A stretch of DNA of 64,000 bases. Source: Lewinella sp. 4G2. Lineage in GTDB: Bacteria; Bacteroidota; Bacteroidia; Chitinophagales; Saprospiraceae. The notes below the pieces were generated by a model, which worked only from the letters and a program-made list of their open reading frames with translations, made no database searches and was not told where the DNA came from. Shown in pieces: positions 42,161 to 51,700 of this stretch; position 1 is the stretch's first letter; every line of letters begins with the position of its first letter. A program made the translations under genes and the position numbers. The DNA lies in assembly GCF_001625015.1 (NCBI RefSeq), contig NZ_LVWJ02000014.1:620001-684000 (forward strand). Reading direction: 5' to 3'.

Positions 42161-44095
42161 ATGCGCAGCTTCCTTCCCCTCTTCCTACTGGCCTTCATTC
42201 TCGGATGCGATACTCCCGGTTTGGTGACGCCGGTGGGTGGCTCGGATTACGGAGACCTCATTGCGGCAGCGGAGCAGGCGGAGCGAAAGGGAGACCTCAA
42301 CGCCGCCGCCACGGCCTACCGCCAGGCTTTCGACCTCAAGCCCCGGCAAACGGACGTAGCCTTCAAGGCCGCCGAACTCTTCACCAAGGCCCGCAACTAC
42401 GGCGAGGCAGCGGAAGCCTACGGGTTAATCCCCAAGGACGACGCCCAGTTCCCCTTACTTGGCCTCCGCCACGGAAGGGCCGTCAAGCAGGACGGGCGGC
42501 CCCTGGAAGCCGAGCGCATCTTAACCACTTTTCAGGCGCGGTACAATGGTTCGGACCGGAACATCATCAGTGAGATCGTCAACAATGAACTGGCCGGTCT
42601 GCGATTGGCCAACGGCAACTCCAGCTCCACCCCTGGCACCGTTGAGCATTTGGGTAACCGCATCAATACGGCCGGCAACGAAACCAGCCCGGCCCCACTG
42701 GCGAGTGACCAACTGCTCTTCGCCAGCGCTCAGGGTGGGCAGAACCGTCTCCTGGCCAGTCTACCCAGCGGTACGGACTGGCAGCGCGCGACTGCTCCCA
42801 GCGGCTTCCCCGTCATCGAAGGCGGTCAGTTTGGGAGCGGAACCTTTGCCAGTGACGGCTCTACCTACTTCTTCACCATTTGCAGTACCTCCCGCCGGAG
42901 TGAAAACAATCGCTGCGTGGTCTTCCGAACCAAGCGGCGGGGGAATGGTAGCTGGGGACCACCCGTACGGCTGAGTTCCATCGTCAACGCAGACGGGGCG
43001 ACCAATGCAGACCCGGCGGCCGTCACACTGCCCGACGGGCGGCAGCGGCTCTTTTTCGTTAGCGACCGGCCCGGTGGGCGGGGCGGGACGGACATCTACG
43101 TAACCGAACAAGTTGAACTGGCGGACGAAGCTACTTTCAGTACCCCTACCCTGCTTCCCCCATCGATCAACAGTACCGCGGAGGAGGCAAGTCCCGTCTA
43201 TGACGCCGCTACTAATACACTGTATTTCGCCAGTAAAGGGCACCCCGGCCTGGGCGGATTCGATCTATTCCGCAGCGAAGTGCAGAACGAAGTTTACGGG
43301 GACCCTACTAACCTCGGCGTGCCCATCAATTCTCCGGCGGACGACCGGGGGATGACGGTGCCTAAACCTGCGGGCACTACCTACCTTTCCAGCAACCGCG
43401 CCTTCCCGCCCGCAAAGCGAGGAACGACGGACGATGACCTGTTTCGACTTTCGCTCGGGGCGGGGTCACCCATGCTTACGGGGGTGGTCTACGATGAAAG
43501 TAACCGCCAGGCGCTCACGGGCGTGGAGGTGATCCTGTATCAGGTCCTCTCCGGAGGGCGCGAACAAGAGCTTCAAAGGAAGACTTATGGCACGGCTGGC
43601 TATTCGTTACCGCTTAGCCCTGGTACGAGTTACCGAATCGCCCTGCGTAGGTCCGGGTTTGCCCAGGCAGATTACCGGGTCCGGACGGACGATGAAGGTA
43701 CAGCTACCTACGGCCGGCCCGTCTACCTTCGCCCGACCGGTTCTTCCGGTAGTGGTTCCGACGGAAGCCAGCAGTCCGATCCGGGATTTGGGGGTGGCAC
43801 TCCTTTACCCGATCCGGACATGACACCTGCGGCAGCGCCCCAGGTCGCGTACCGTATTCAGATCAGTGCGACGAAGCGATTTGACCCCAACGAATCACGG
43901 TACACCGCGGTGAAGGAGGTGGCGGAACTTCGCACTGAAGCTATTCCCGGTCGGGATCTGAAACGAATAACGGTGGGGTACTACGATAACCTCAGTATCG
44001 CCCGCTCCGCGCTGGAGGAGGTAAAGTTGGCCGGTTTCCCGGATGCTTTCGTCGTTCGCTACGACTACGGGAAGCGTTTTGGCCGGGTGAAGTGA
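42161..44095 (+). CDS. PorE-like lipoprotein: TPR, PD40 propeller, CRD-like domain, SPOR
   Basis: 644 residues. The lipobox is AFILGC after a short signal. TPR-like helices occupy about 30-140 (AEQAERKGDLNAAATAYRQAF). A WD40-like/PD40 propeller follows (about 165-430, with LFFVSDRPGGRGGTDIYVTE and LYFASKGHPGLGGFDLFRSE), then a carboxypeptidase-regulatory-like domain (LTGVVYDESNRQALTGVEV), a Ser/Gly/Pro linker, and a C-terminal SPOR-like domain (VAYRIQISATKRFD, ending DAFVVRYDYGKRFGRVK). T9SS PorE has TPR, propeller, CRD and an OmpA-like domain; here a SPOR domain stands in its place, also a peptidoglycan binder. A T9SS or cell-envelope anchoring role is inferred. Confidence 0.8.
   Translation: MRSFLPLFLLAFILGCDTPGLVTPVGGSDYGDLIAAAEQAERKGDLNAAATAYRQAFDLKPRQTDVAFKAAELFTKARNYGEAAEAYGLIPKDDAQFPLLGLRHGRAVKQDGRPLEAERILTTFQARYNGSDRNIISEIVNNELAGLRLANGNSSSTPGTVEHLGNRINTAGNETSPAPLASDQLLFASAQGGQNRLLASLPSGTDWQRATAPSGFPVIEGGQFGSGTFASDGSTYFFTICSTSRRSENNRCVVFRTKRRGNGSWGPPVRLSSIVNADGATNADPAAVTLPDGRQRLFFVSDRPGGRGGTDIYVTEQVELADEATFSTPTLLPPSINSTAEEASPVYDAATNTLYFASKGHPGLGGFDLFRSEVQNEVYGDPTNLGVPINSPADDRGMTVPKPAGTTYLSSNRAFPPAKRGTTDDDLFRLSLGAGSPMLTGVVYDESNRQALTGVEVILYQVLSGGREQELQRKTYGTAGYSLPLSPGTSYRIALRRSGFAQADYRVRTDDEGTATYGRPVYLRPTGSSGSGSDGSQQSDPGFGGGTPLPDPDMTPAAAPQVAYRIQISATKRFDPNESRYTAVKEVAELRTEAIPGRDLKRITVGYYDNLSIARSALEEVKLAGFPDAFVVRYDYGKRFGRVK
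43823..43839. repeat. 17-bp dispersed repeat in the PorE-like linker
   Basis: ACACCTGCGGCAGCGCC, 16 of 17, read in frame as T-P-A-A-A-P (residues 555-560) in the linker before the SPOR domain. Confidence 0.75.
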
Positions 44096-44161
44096 TGGGA
44101 TGCGACAATTGGCGGTAGAACTCTCCCCGGCCCGCGGTCGTTTTCCAGGAAACAACTAGCC

Positions 44162-44476
44162 ATGGCTGACAATCAAAAATTAAGCTTCAAGGAACTTATC
44201 AATTCCGACACCCCCGTACTGATCGACTTTTTCGCGAACTGGTGTGGACCGTGTAAGGCGTACAGCCCGATCCTCCAGCAATTGAAAAAAGATATGGGTG
44301 ACGATATGCGCCTCGTGAAGATCGACGTGGACCGCAACGAGGCCATCGTACAAAAACTGGGCATCCAGGCGATGCCGACGACCATCATTTTCCAGAACGG
44401 AGAGATCAAGTTTCGGGAGGCGGGCGTGCAGTCCATCGGGGTACTGAAGGCTGCCATCGAGCCCCTGATTGCCTAA
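44162..44476 (+). CDS. trxA: thioredoxin
   Basis: 104 residues. The redox motif is FANWCGPCKAY with Cys28 and Cys31; the cis-Pro loop is QAMPTTIIF and the C-terminal helix GVLKAAIEPL. Cytoplasmic, no signal. It reduces disulfides in target proteins with thioredoxin reductase. It lies 66 bp after the PorE-like gene and 48 bp before the sodium symporter gene, so transcription may be shared. Bacteroidota have several thioredoxins, so this is one of a family. Confidence 0.92.
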   Translation: MADNQKLSFKELINSDTPVLIDFFANWCGPCKAYSPILQQLKKDMGDDMRLVKIDVDRNEAIVQKLGIQAMPTTIIFQNGEIKFREAGVQSIGVLKAAIEPLIA

Positions 44477-44524
44477 ACAGGGTGCCGCCGCCGGTAGTGG
44501 CGTGATTTGCTATCTTGGGGCCCA

Positions 44525-46069
44525 ATGAATGAATCATTAAGCCCCGGCCTCATCGTCGGCATCATCGTTGCGTACTTCGCCGTCCTGATTGGAATTTCGT
44601 GGTGGACGAGCCGCAACGAGAGCGACAACGAGAGCTTTTTCCTCGGTGGCCGCAAGTCTCCGTGGCCCCTCGTGGCAGTGGGGATGATCGGGGCCAGCCT
44701 TTCGGGGGTGACCTTCATCTCCATTCCGGGCGCCGTGGGTGCCGGGGGAACGAACCAAGCCTTCAGCTACATGCAGGTAGTTTTCGGCTACTTGTTAGGC
44801 TACGTTTTCATTGCTTTGGTGCTGCTGCCCCTTTACTATAAGCTGGGCCTGACGAGTATTTACGAATACCTCAAGGAGCGGCTGGGGCCGCACTCCTACA
44901 AGGTGGGCGCCTTCTATTTTCTGCTATCCCGAACGGTGGGGGCGGCCTTCCGGCTCTTCCTGGTGGCCGTGGTGCTGCAGGAATTCGTGACCGGCCCCTT
45001 CGGCATCCCGTTCTTCGGCACGGTGGCCATCACGATCATTTTGATCTGGCTGTATACGTTTAAGGGGGGCATCCGCACCATTGTCTATACGGATACCCTG
45101 CAGACCGTCTGTATGCTGCTGGCCGCCGGCCTGACGGTGTACTACATCGGTGACGCGTTGGAAACTGATCTCGGTGGATTGGTGAGCCTGGTCCAGAATA
45201 GCGATTACGATCAACTCTTCTTCTTCGAGGGTGGCTGGACGGACCCCAACAACTTCTTCAAGCAGTTCTTCAGTGGCGCCCTGATCACGATCGTGATGAC
45301 GGGCCTCGACCAGGACATGATGCAGAAGAACCTGAGCATGCCCACGTTTCGGGATGCCCAGAAGAATATGGCGGCGTTCAGCTTCGTGCTGATCTTCGCC
45401 AATTTCCTCTTTCTCGCCCTCGGCGCCCTGCTGTACATCTACGCCAACAACGTGGGGCTGGCCATTCCGGAGGCCTCCGATCAACTTTACCCCAGCATTG
45501 CGCTGCGGAACCTGCCGGCTACGGCGGGCATTGTTTTCGTGCTCGGCCTTATTGCCGCAGCCTACTCCAGCGCCGATAGTGCACTGACGGCGCTGACGAC
45601 ATCCTTCTGCGTCGACTTCCTGGGTATGAATGAGGCCGGTGCGGACCAGGGGGCGGCGGGCAAACGCCAGCGCCTGTACGTCCACATTGGTTTTTCGGTG
45701 CTTCTGCTGGTCGTCATCATGAGTTTTAGCCTAATTGCTAACCGGGCGGTGATCAACTCCCTATTCAAGGCGGCGGGCTATACCTACGGGCCGCTACTGG
45801 GGCTCTTCGCTTTTGGCCTGTTTACGCGCTTACAGATCCGGGAAACCATTGAGGTTGGTGGTTTCAAGGTCCCCGCGCTCGTGCTGGTTTGCCTCGCCGC
45901 GCCGGTGCTTTCGATGCTGACGGACAAGTTTTCCGCGACGTTGCTGGGTGGCTTTCAGTTCGGGTTTCTCATCCTCGCCTTCAACGGCCTGCTTACCTTT
46001 TTGGGTCTCGTGGCCCTCAGTGATTTTTCCACGTTGGCCGAGCCACCCGAAGTGCTTGATCGGGACTGA
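44525..46069 (+). CDS. sodium:solute symporter (SSS family)
   Basis: 514 residues from the ATG at 44525 (an upstream TTG at 44507 adds only six residues). About 13 membrane helices in the LeuT-fold arrangement. The family sequence around helix 1-2 reads ESFFLGGRKSPWPLVAVGMIGASLSGVTFISIPG, with the sodium-binding region; helices 8-9 carry LGLIAAAYSSADSALTALTTSF, where Ser/Thr coordinate sodium. It imports a small solute (sugar, amino acid or organic acid) driven by sodium; the substrate is not predictable. Confidence 0.9.
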   Translation: MNESLSPGLIVGIIVAYFAVLIGISWWTSRNESDNESFFLGGRKSPWPLVAVGMIGASLSGVTFISIPGAVGAGGTNQAFSYMQVVFGYLLGYVFIALVLLPLYYKLGLTSIYEYLKERLGPHSYKVGAFYFLLSRTVGAAFRLFLVAVVLQEFVTGPFGIPFFGTVAITIILIWLYTFKGGIRTIVYTDTLQTVCMLLAAGLTVYYIGDALETDLGGLVSLVQNSDYDQLFFFEGGWTDPNNFFKQFFSGALITIVMTGLDQDMMQKNLSMPTFRDAQKNMAAFSFVLIFANFLFLALGALLYIYANNVGLAIPEASDQLYPSIALRNLPATAGIVFVLGLIAAAYSSADSALTALTTSFCVDFLGMNEAGADQGAAGKRQRLYVHIGFSVLLLVVIMSFSLIANRAVINSLFKAAGYTYGPLLGLFAFGLFTRLQIRETIEVGGFKVPALVLVCLAAPVLSMLTDKFSATLLGGFQFGFLILAFNGLLTFLGLVALSDFSTLAEPPEVLDRD

Positions 46070-46184
46070 CCACAGCTTCGCCGCGGTACGGCGCCCTTAC
46101 TTTAGCCATCGGGCTTTTGCTAAAGATTCCCCCTCCGTCCTATGCCCCGTGGCTGTATCTTGCGCGCCCTAACCGAAAATTTCT

Positions 46185-47186
46185 ATGTCTAAACTGACCG
46201 CAGCCATCACGGGCGTCCACGGCTATCTACCCGATTACATCCTGACGAACGCAGAGTTGGCCACCATCGTAGACACGAACGACGAGTGGATCACGACGCG
46301 CACAGGCATCAAGGAGCGGCGGATTCTGAAGGGTGAAGAGATGGGTACCTCGAAGATGGTCATCCCCGCCATCGAGGGCCTGTTGGAGAAGACGGGCACG
46401 AAGCCCGAGGACGTAGAACTGATCATTTGCGCCACCGTTACGGGTGATTCGATCTTCCCGGACACGGCCAATACGGCGGCCTACCACACGGGCTGTGTAA
46501 ACGCCTTTGGCTTTGACATCAACGCAGCCTGCAGCGGCTTTCTCTACGCGCTCTCCGTTGGCGCCAAGATGGTCGAAGGCGGTACGCACAAGAAGGTAAT
46601 TGTGGTGGGTGCGGATAAGATGTCCTCCATCGTCGACTACACCGACCGCACGACTTGCGTCATTTTTGGCGATGGCGCGGGTGCGGTGCTATTGGAACCG
46701 AATCACGACGGTCTTGGGGTGTTGGACTACGAGCACCGGGGTGACGGCAGCGGGGAGAAATACCTCTATTTAGTTGCGGGAGGGAGCCGGAAACCGGCCA
46801 CGGTGGATTCCGTCATGGCCCGGGAACACTTCGTGCGCCAAAACGGTGCCCCCGTATTCAAAGCGGCCGTATCGGGCATGACCAGCATGGTCGGCGAAGT
46901 AATGGGCCGCAATAACCTGACGGCGGAGAACCTGGATTGGCTCGTCCCCCACCAGGCCAACATCCGCATCATCCAAGCCATTTCCCGGATGGCCGACCTG
47001 CCAATGGAGAAGGTGATGGTCAACATCCAGAAGTACGGCAACACGACGGCGGGCACCCTGCCCCTCTGTCTGTGGGACTACGAGAATCAGTTGAAGAAAG
47101 GTGATAACCTGGTACTCACGGCCTTTGGCGGTGGATTTACTTGGGGTGCGCTTTACCTGAAGTGGGCCTACGATGGCCAGGCTTAA
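46185..47186 (+). CDS. fabH: 3-oxoacyl-[ACP] synthase III (FabH-type)
   Basis: 333 residues. The nucleophile Cys116 lies in DINAACSGFLYAL; the catalytic His is in WLVPHQANIRII and Asn in YGNTTAGTLPLCL. N-terminus GVHGYLPDYILTNAELATIVDTNDEWI is typical. The enzyme condenses acetyl-CoA (or branched acyl-CoA) with malonyl-ACP to start fatty acid synthesis. Many Bacteroidota have two or more FabH paralogues, so this may be the one for anteiso or iso starters. Single gene, no fab cluster nearby in the window. Confidence 0.92.
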   Translation: MSKLTAAITGVHGYLPDYILTNAELATIVDTNDEWITTRTGIKERRILKGEEMGTSKMVIPAIEGLLEKTGTKPEDVELIICATVTGDSIFPDTANTAAYHTGCVNAFGFDINAACSGFLYALSVGAKMVEGGTHKKVIVVGADKMSSIVDYTDRTTCVIFGDGAGAVLLEPNHDGLGVLDYEHRGDGSGEKYLYLVAGGSRKPATVDSVMAREHFVRQNGAPVFKAAVSGMTSMVGEVMGRNNLTAENLDWLVPHQANIRIIQAISRMADLPMEKVMVNIQKYGNTTAGTLPLCLWDYENQLKKGDNLVLTAFGGGFTWGALYLKWAYDGQA

Positions 47187-47340
47187 TGGAGTACATTATG
47201 GTCTAAAACAGCGCCCCATCCGTTATCATACACTTGTAGATAATCCAGCGCTCAGCACTGAACACCAACAGTATTCCGCCGTTTCGCTACCAGAACTAAA
47301 CGATCCCTTTAGCGGCTAGCCGCTAGGATACCCCCTGGTA

Positions 47341-48117
47341 ATGAATCGGGACAACATCGACCGTAAAGAACTGCTCGAAAAATACCTGCTTGGCCTCACC
47401 GACCAGGAGCAGGCGGAGTACGTCGAAAAGCAACTGCAGGAAGACCCTACCATGGTGGAGGATCTGGCGGAATTGCGGTCCAAGATGTCCACCTACCTCA
47501 ACGAACAGGGATTTACGGAGCAACCCGCCCGATCGATGCGTTCCCTGAGAGATTTTCAGGATCTCGACCACGAGATGATCACCGCCATGACGCGGCGGAA
47601 CCACCACCTCAGTATCTGGCGAATGGCCCTGAGCGCGGTTTGCCTCCTGCTGTTGTTCACCACTGGCTATCTGTTCCGGGAGAACCAGAACTTCCGCCTG
47701 GAAGTGGCGCGGGAGCAAGCCCTCCACGCTCAGGACGAGGCCAGCAACCGGAAAAAATTGGAAGCCCTCCGGGGTAAGGCCATCGTTTGGGATAGTCTTC
47801 ACACCCAAACGATAGCTTCGGCCAACGGCGACGTGCTCGTCCATTTTCTCGCGGACGACCAGGTGACCTTTCTGGATCTCTCCCACCTGGATAGCTTGCA
47901 GCAGGATGAGTATTACTTCTTGCAACTTAATGGAAAGGATAGCAATCACGGTATCGATCCCATCACTGATAGTTCCCGCCATTCGCTCATTCCGATTCTG
48001 GAAGACGTGAGCACGATCAGTGTATACCGGGGTACACCGGAAGCCGGTGTCCCACCCCACCCGGAAAAATTGGTCTCCGTGGTTGACTTCCCTCTGTCTC
48101 GGGGAGCGCAGAAGTAG
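47341..48117 (+). CDS. anti-sigma-factor-like membrane protein
   Basis: 258 residues. The N-terminus (DRKELLEKYLLGLTDQEQAEYVEKQLQEDPTMVEDLAEL) resembles the cytosolic anti-sigma domain of RskA-type proteins, lacking a zinc HxxxCxxC motif. One membrane helix (about 101-116, MALSAVCLLLLFTTGYLF) is followed by an extracytoplasmic part of about 140 residues starting with a coiled coil. Such proteins hold an ECF sigma factor and release it after cleavage of the outer part. No sigma factor gene is adjacent in the window, so the partner is unknown. Confidence 0.7.
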   Translation: MNRDNIDRKELLEKYLLGLTDQEQAEYVEKQLQEDPTMVEDLAELRSKMSTYLNEQGFTEQPARSMRSLRDFQDLDHEMITAMTRRNHHLSIWRMALSAVCLLLLFTTGYLFRENQNFRLEVAREQALHAQDEASNRKKLEALRGKAIVWDSLHTQTIASANGDVLVHFLADDQVTFLDLSHLDSLQQDEYYFLQLNGKDSNHGIDPITDSSRHSLIPILEDVSTISVYRGTPEAGVPPHPEKLVSVVDFPLSRGAQK

Positions 48118-48459
48118 TCGGGCAGTTCTCTTATACAAAGGCTAGTAAAGTGGCGTCCGCATTCTGTACGGGTAAGGAGCTTGGATGCTCACGTAGCTGC
48201 TTACCAGTTTCCTTTCTCCGTAAGTGCACAGCGTAGTAGTCTATTTGCTGGGAGGCCAAAAAATGGAGTATGAAAATCGGAATTTCGTGTTCCACCATCG
48301 ATATGCTTGAATTACGGGCGCAGTCGTCGAAAATCTGGGTGAGTAATTGGTTAAGCCACTGGCATTTACGTTATTTGGACTTTCCAATGAGTATGCATTA
48401 GCCAAGAGAACAGTATTACCGGAAATATTTCTACTTCAGCTCCCTTAACTTTTCACTTT

Positions 48460-48552
48460 ATGACAATGCTCTACATTCTTCTCGTCGCCTGTGTAATTGG
48501 CGGTAGTTTTAGTTTGTCCTCCGCACTTATCGATGGTTCACGTCGCTTCTAA
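48460..48552 (+). CDS. possible 30-residue hydrophobic small protein
   Basis: ATG at 48460, stop TAA at 48550-48552. The product begins MTMLYILLVACVIGGSFSL and continues SSALIDGSRRF, a single membrane-spanning helix with a short basic tail, as in many real small membrane proteins. A hairpin follows 56 bp later, which could end its transcript. No Shine-Dalgarno, which is normal here. Frames this short appear by chance, so confidence is low. Confidence 0.3.
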   Translation: MTMLYILLVACVIGGSFSLSSALIDGSRRF

Positions 48553-48607
48553 ATAGGTTCAGCGTTTTCACTTGCATTGCGGAATGCATCCTTGAATTAC
48601 AATCCAT

Positions 48608-48640
48608 ACGGCCTTCCATTCAATCTGAATGGAAGGCCGT
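48608..48640. terminator. hairpin upstream of the cyclase-like gene
   Basis: ACGGCCTTCCATTCA-atc-TGAATGGAAGGCCGT, perfect 15-bp stem with a short T-rich tail (TCTGTTT). Likely ends transcription from the left (the small frame or the anti-sigma-like gene). Confidence 0.65.
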
Positions 48641-48757
48641 TCTGTTTGGGTAGCTCGCGCGTTTGAATAGGTGTACCTTTATTCTGCGTAAGACCCAGCA
48701 CCGTTTGCGCTCCTATTTTGCCTATTCCCCCGCCATCGTAGCGGGTAGTTTTCCCGT

Positions 48758-51700
48758 ATGCAACCATTGATCCCACCATTTATTCAGCAGCGCTTACTCG
48801 ACGGCCACCTCTCCGGTGAGATCGAAGCCTTTACGCTGAACGTGGATCTGTCCGGTTTCACCCCGCTAACGGAGGAACTCATGAAGGAGGGCGTCAGCGG
48901 AGCGGAAAATCTATCCAAGATCCTGAATGAGGTATTCGAGCCACTGGTATCACTCGTGTACGCGCACGGCGGGATCATCCCTTACTTCGCCGGGGATGCG
49001 TTTACGGCGGTCTTCCCCCTCCAACTTAGCCGGATCCACGCTCAGCAGATCTTGCAATTAACGGATGAAGTCCGTAGCATCTTTTCGAGCCGCAAAAACA
49101 TCTTTGGGGGCAAGTACCGCATTGGCATCAAGGCAGGCGTCGCCGCCGAGAAGGTGAGTTTCGGAATTGTGGGTGATGACCTGAAAGCCTTTTACTTTCG
49201 GGGCCCAGCAATTAAAGCTGCTACCACCGCGCAAAGCAAAGCCGAGGAGGGCGGCGTTGTCCTTTCGGATAAAATGAATGCACTGCTGGAAGGTCAGGAA
49301 GTGATCACCCAAGAAATTTCTACCGGCTTCTTCCGCGTAGTGGGAGAGTTCAGTTTTGAGTTGGACACCACGCTTTTCATGCACCCACTCACCCTTCCGG
49401 AAGTGAGTACGGACGTGGCCGGATCCTTCCTGCCGGCGGAGGTTGTCCGCTACGATCAGGCGGGAGAGTTTCGGACAGTGGTCTCCGTGTTTCTCTCCTT
49501 TGAGGCTATCCATACCCACCAGCAACTCGACCGTTTTGCCGCGGCCGTCCTTAAGCAGGTCAGTGATTTTGGTGGCTACTTTAAGGAGGTCGACTTTGGG
49601 GACAAGGGTTCCGTCATGGTCATCTTCTTTGGTGCGCCGGTATCCTACGAAAACATTACCGTCCGCGCCCTCGAGTTTGCCCTGACGGTACGGACGGAGT
49701 TAGAAGAGTTGCGGGATACCCTGGAGACGAACTTCCGGTTCCGGATTGGAATGACGGTTGGCACCGCCTTCACCGGTATCGTTGGTGGGAAGGAAAGGGC
49801 CCAGTACGCTTGCGTGGGCAACCGCGTCAACCTCGCCGCCCGCATCATGAGTGCGGCCGATTGGCAGGACATCCTCGTGGACGATGAACTAGGGAATACT
49901 CCCCACTTCCGCTACAAATTGAAGGGGAACACCAGTTACAAGGGCATCGCTGAACCCGTCCCCACCTTCTCTTTGCAAGGCCGGAAGCAAGCACTCGGCA
50001 AACCCAACTACGGCAACCGCCTGGTGGGCCGGGAGGCGGAGATCCAGCAGTTATTGGCATTCGCTCAACCCATTTTCGCCGGCAAGATGGCTGGCGTAGC
50101 CTACGTGCTCGGGGAAGCCGGCATCGGTAAGAGCCGACTGACCTTTGAGGTCCGCCGCCAACTCAACGATAGGGAACCGGTGAATTGGCTACTGGCGTCG
50201 TCGGATCAGATTTTACGCAAGCCCTTCAACTCCTTCATCTACCTCCTACACCGGATGTTCCGGCAAAGCCAGGAGCTAGGAGCTGCCCAAAACCAGCGGC
50301 GCTTTCAATTCCGGCTCAACCAGATCCGCCAGGGCTTACGGAACGCAAATTCGGATTTAGCGCCCGGCATACTGGAGGAACTGGATCGCACGCAGAGTGT
50401 ACTCGCCGCCCAGATCGGTATTCCCCTCCCCCATAGTTTGTGGACGCAGCTCAACGCCCAGGGCAGGTACCAGAACACTATCGCTGCTCTCGTCAACTTA
50501 TTACGTGCCGAAGCCATTCTGGCACCCACCGTGCTGGAGTTAGAGGATATTCACTGGATGGACGAGGATAGCCACACCGTTATCCAGCGGTTGATCCGCC
50601 AGTCCACGAACCTTCCTATCCTGATCGTTGCCACCTCCCGGGCGGATGACAACGGGAATTACTCCCACCTCAAAGAGGGGGAAACGGAGCGGGCCGCCAG
50701 TGTCGGTTCCCTGAGGGTAGAGCTCACGGCTCTTTCCGAAGAAGCCGTTAGAAATATGGCCGAGGCCACCCTCGGCGCACCCATTGCGGATGAAACCCTG
50801 GCCACCCTGCTGCGGACTACCAACAGCAACCCCTTTTACCTCGAGCAGGTGCTGGAGTATTTCCGCGAGAATGAATTGCTGTCCACCGACGATCAGGGCG
50901 TCCTGAACTTGACGGACGAAAGCATCAAACTCTCCTCCAGTATCTCGTCCATCCTTACGGCAAGGATTGACCGCTTATCGGACATGGTTCGGGAAACCGT
51001 AAAGGCCGCCGCGGTAATCGGCCGGGAATTCGACCTTCCGGTCCTGACGGAAGTCCTGCGGGAGGAAACCGGCCTGGACTCCGACGAGGAGTTGGCGGAA
51101 CTGCTCCGCGAACAGATCAGCATCGCCGAGCGGGGGCAGATCTGGAGCGCGATGAGCGAGCTCCGCTACATCTTCCGCCACAGCCTGCTGCGGGAGGCCG
51201 TGTACAGCATGCAGCTCACCACGCGGCTGCAGCAACTGCACCACCAGATCGCCAACGTCATTGAACGGTTGTACCAAGATTCGCTGGAGGAACGGTTCGT
51301 GGATCTCGCCTTTCACTACGAGCACGCCGGCAACAAGGAAAAAACTATTGAATACCTCGGCAAGGCGGCTAACTACGCCCGGTCCAACTACCAGAACCAA
51401 CAGGCCCTGGATCTATACGCTCGCTTAATTGAGAAATTCACCAACTCGCCGAACTACGAACTGACCGTCAACACCCACCTCAACCAGGGTAAGGTGCTGG
51501 AGATCGTCGGGCGGTGGGACGAAGCCGAGCGGACCTACACCGAGGCACAGCGGATCGCGAAAAGCAGCCGGGACATCGTTCTCCTCGGCCGCGCCAACAA
51601 TCACCTGGGCCGGCTTTTCACCTTTAAGGGGGAGTACGAAAAAGCGATGGACTACCTTAAGATTGCCGCCAGCCTTTTTGAATCGGTGGACGATATCTTG

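Larger units (their letters stand above)
48118..48757. other. long intergenic region before the cyclase-like gene
   Basis: 640 bp without a recognised gene of normal size. It contains a 30-codon hydrophobic frame (48460-48552) and a perfect 15-bp hairpin (48608-48640). The rest has lower GC than neighbouring genes and no repeat that I can see. Confidence 0.6.
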
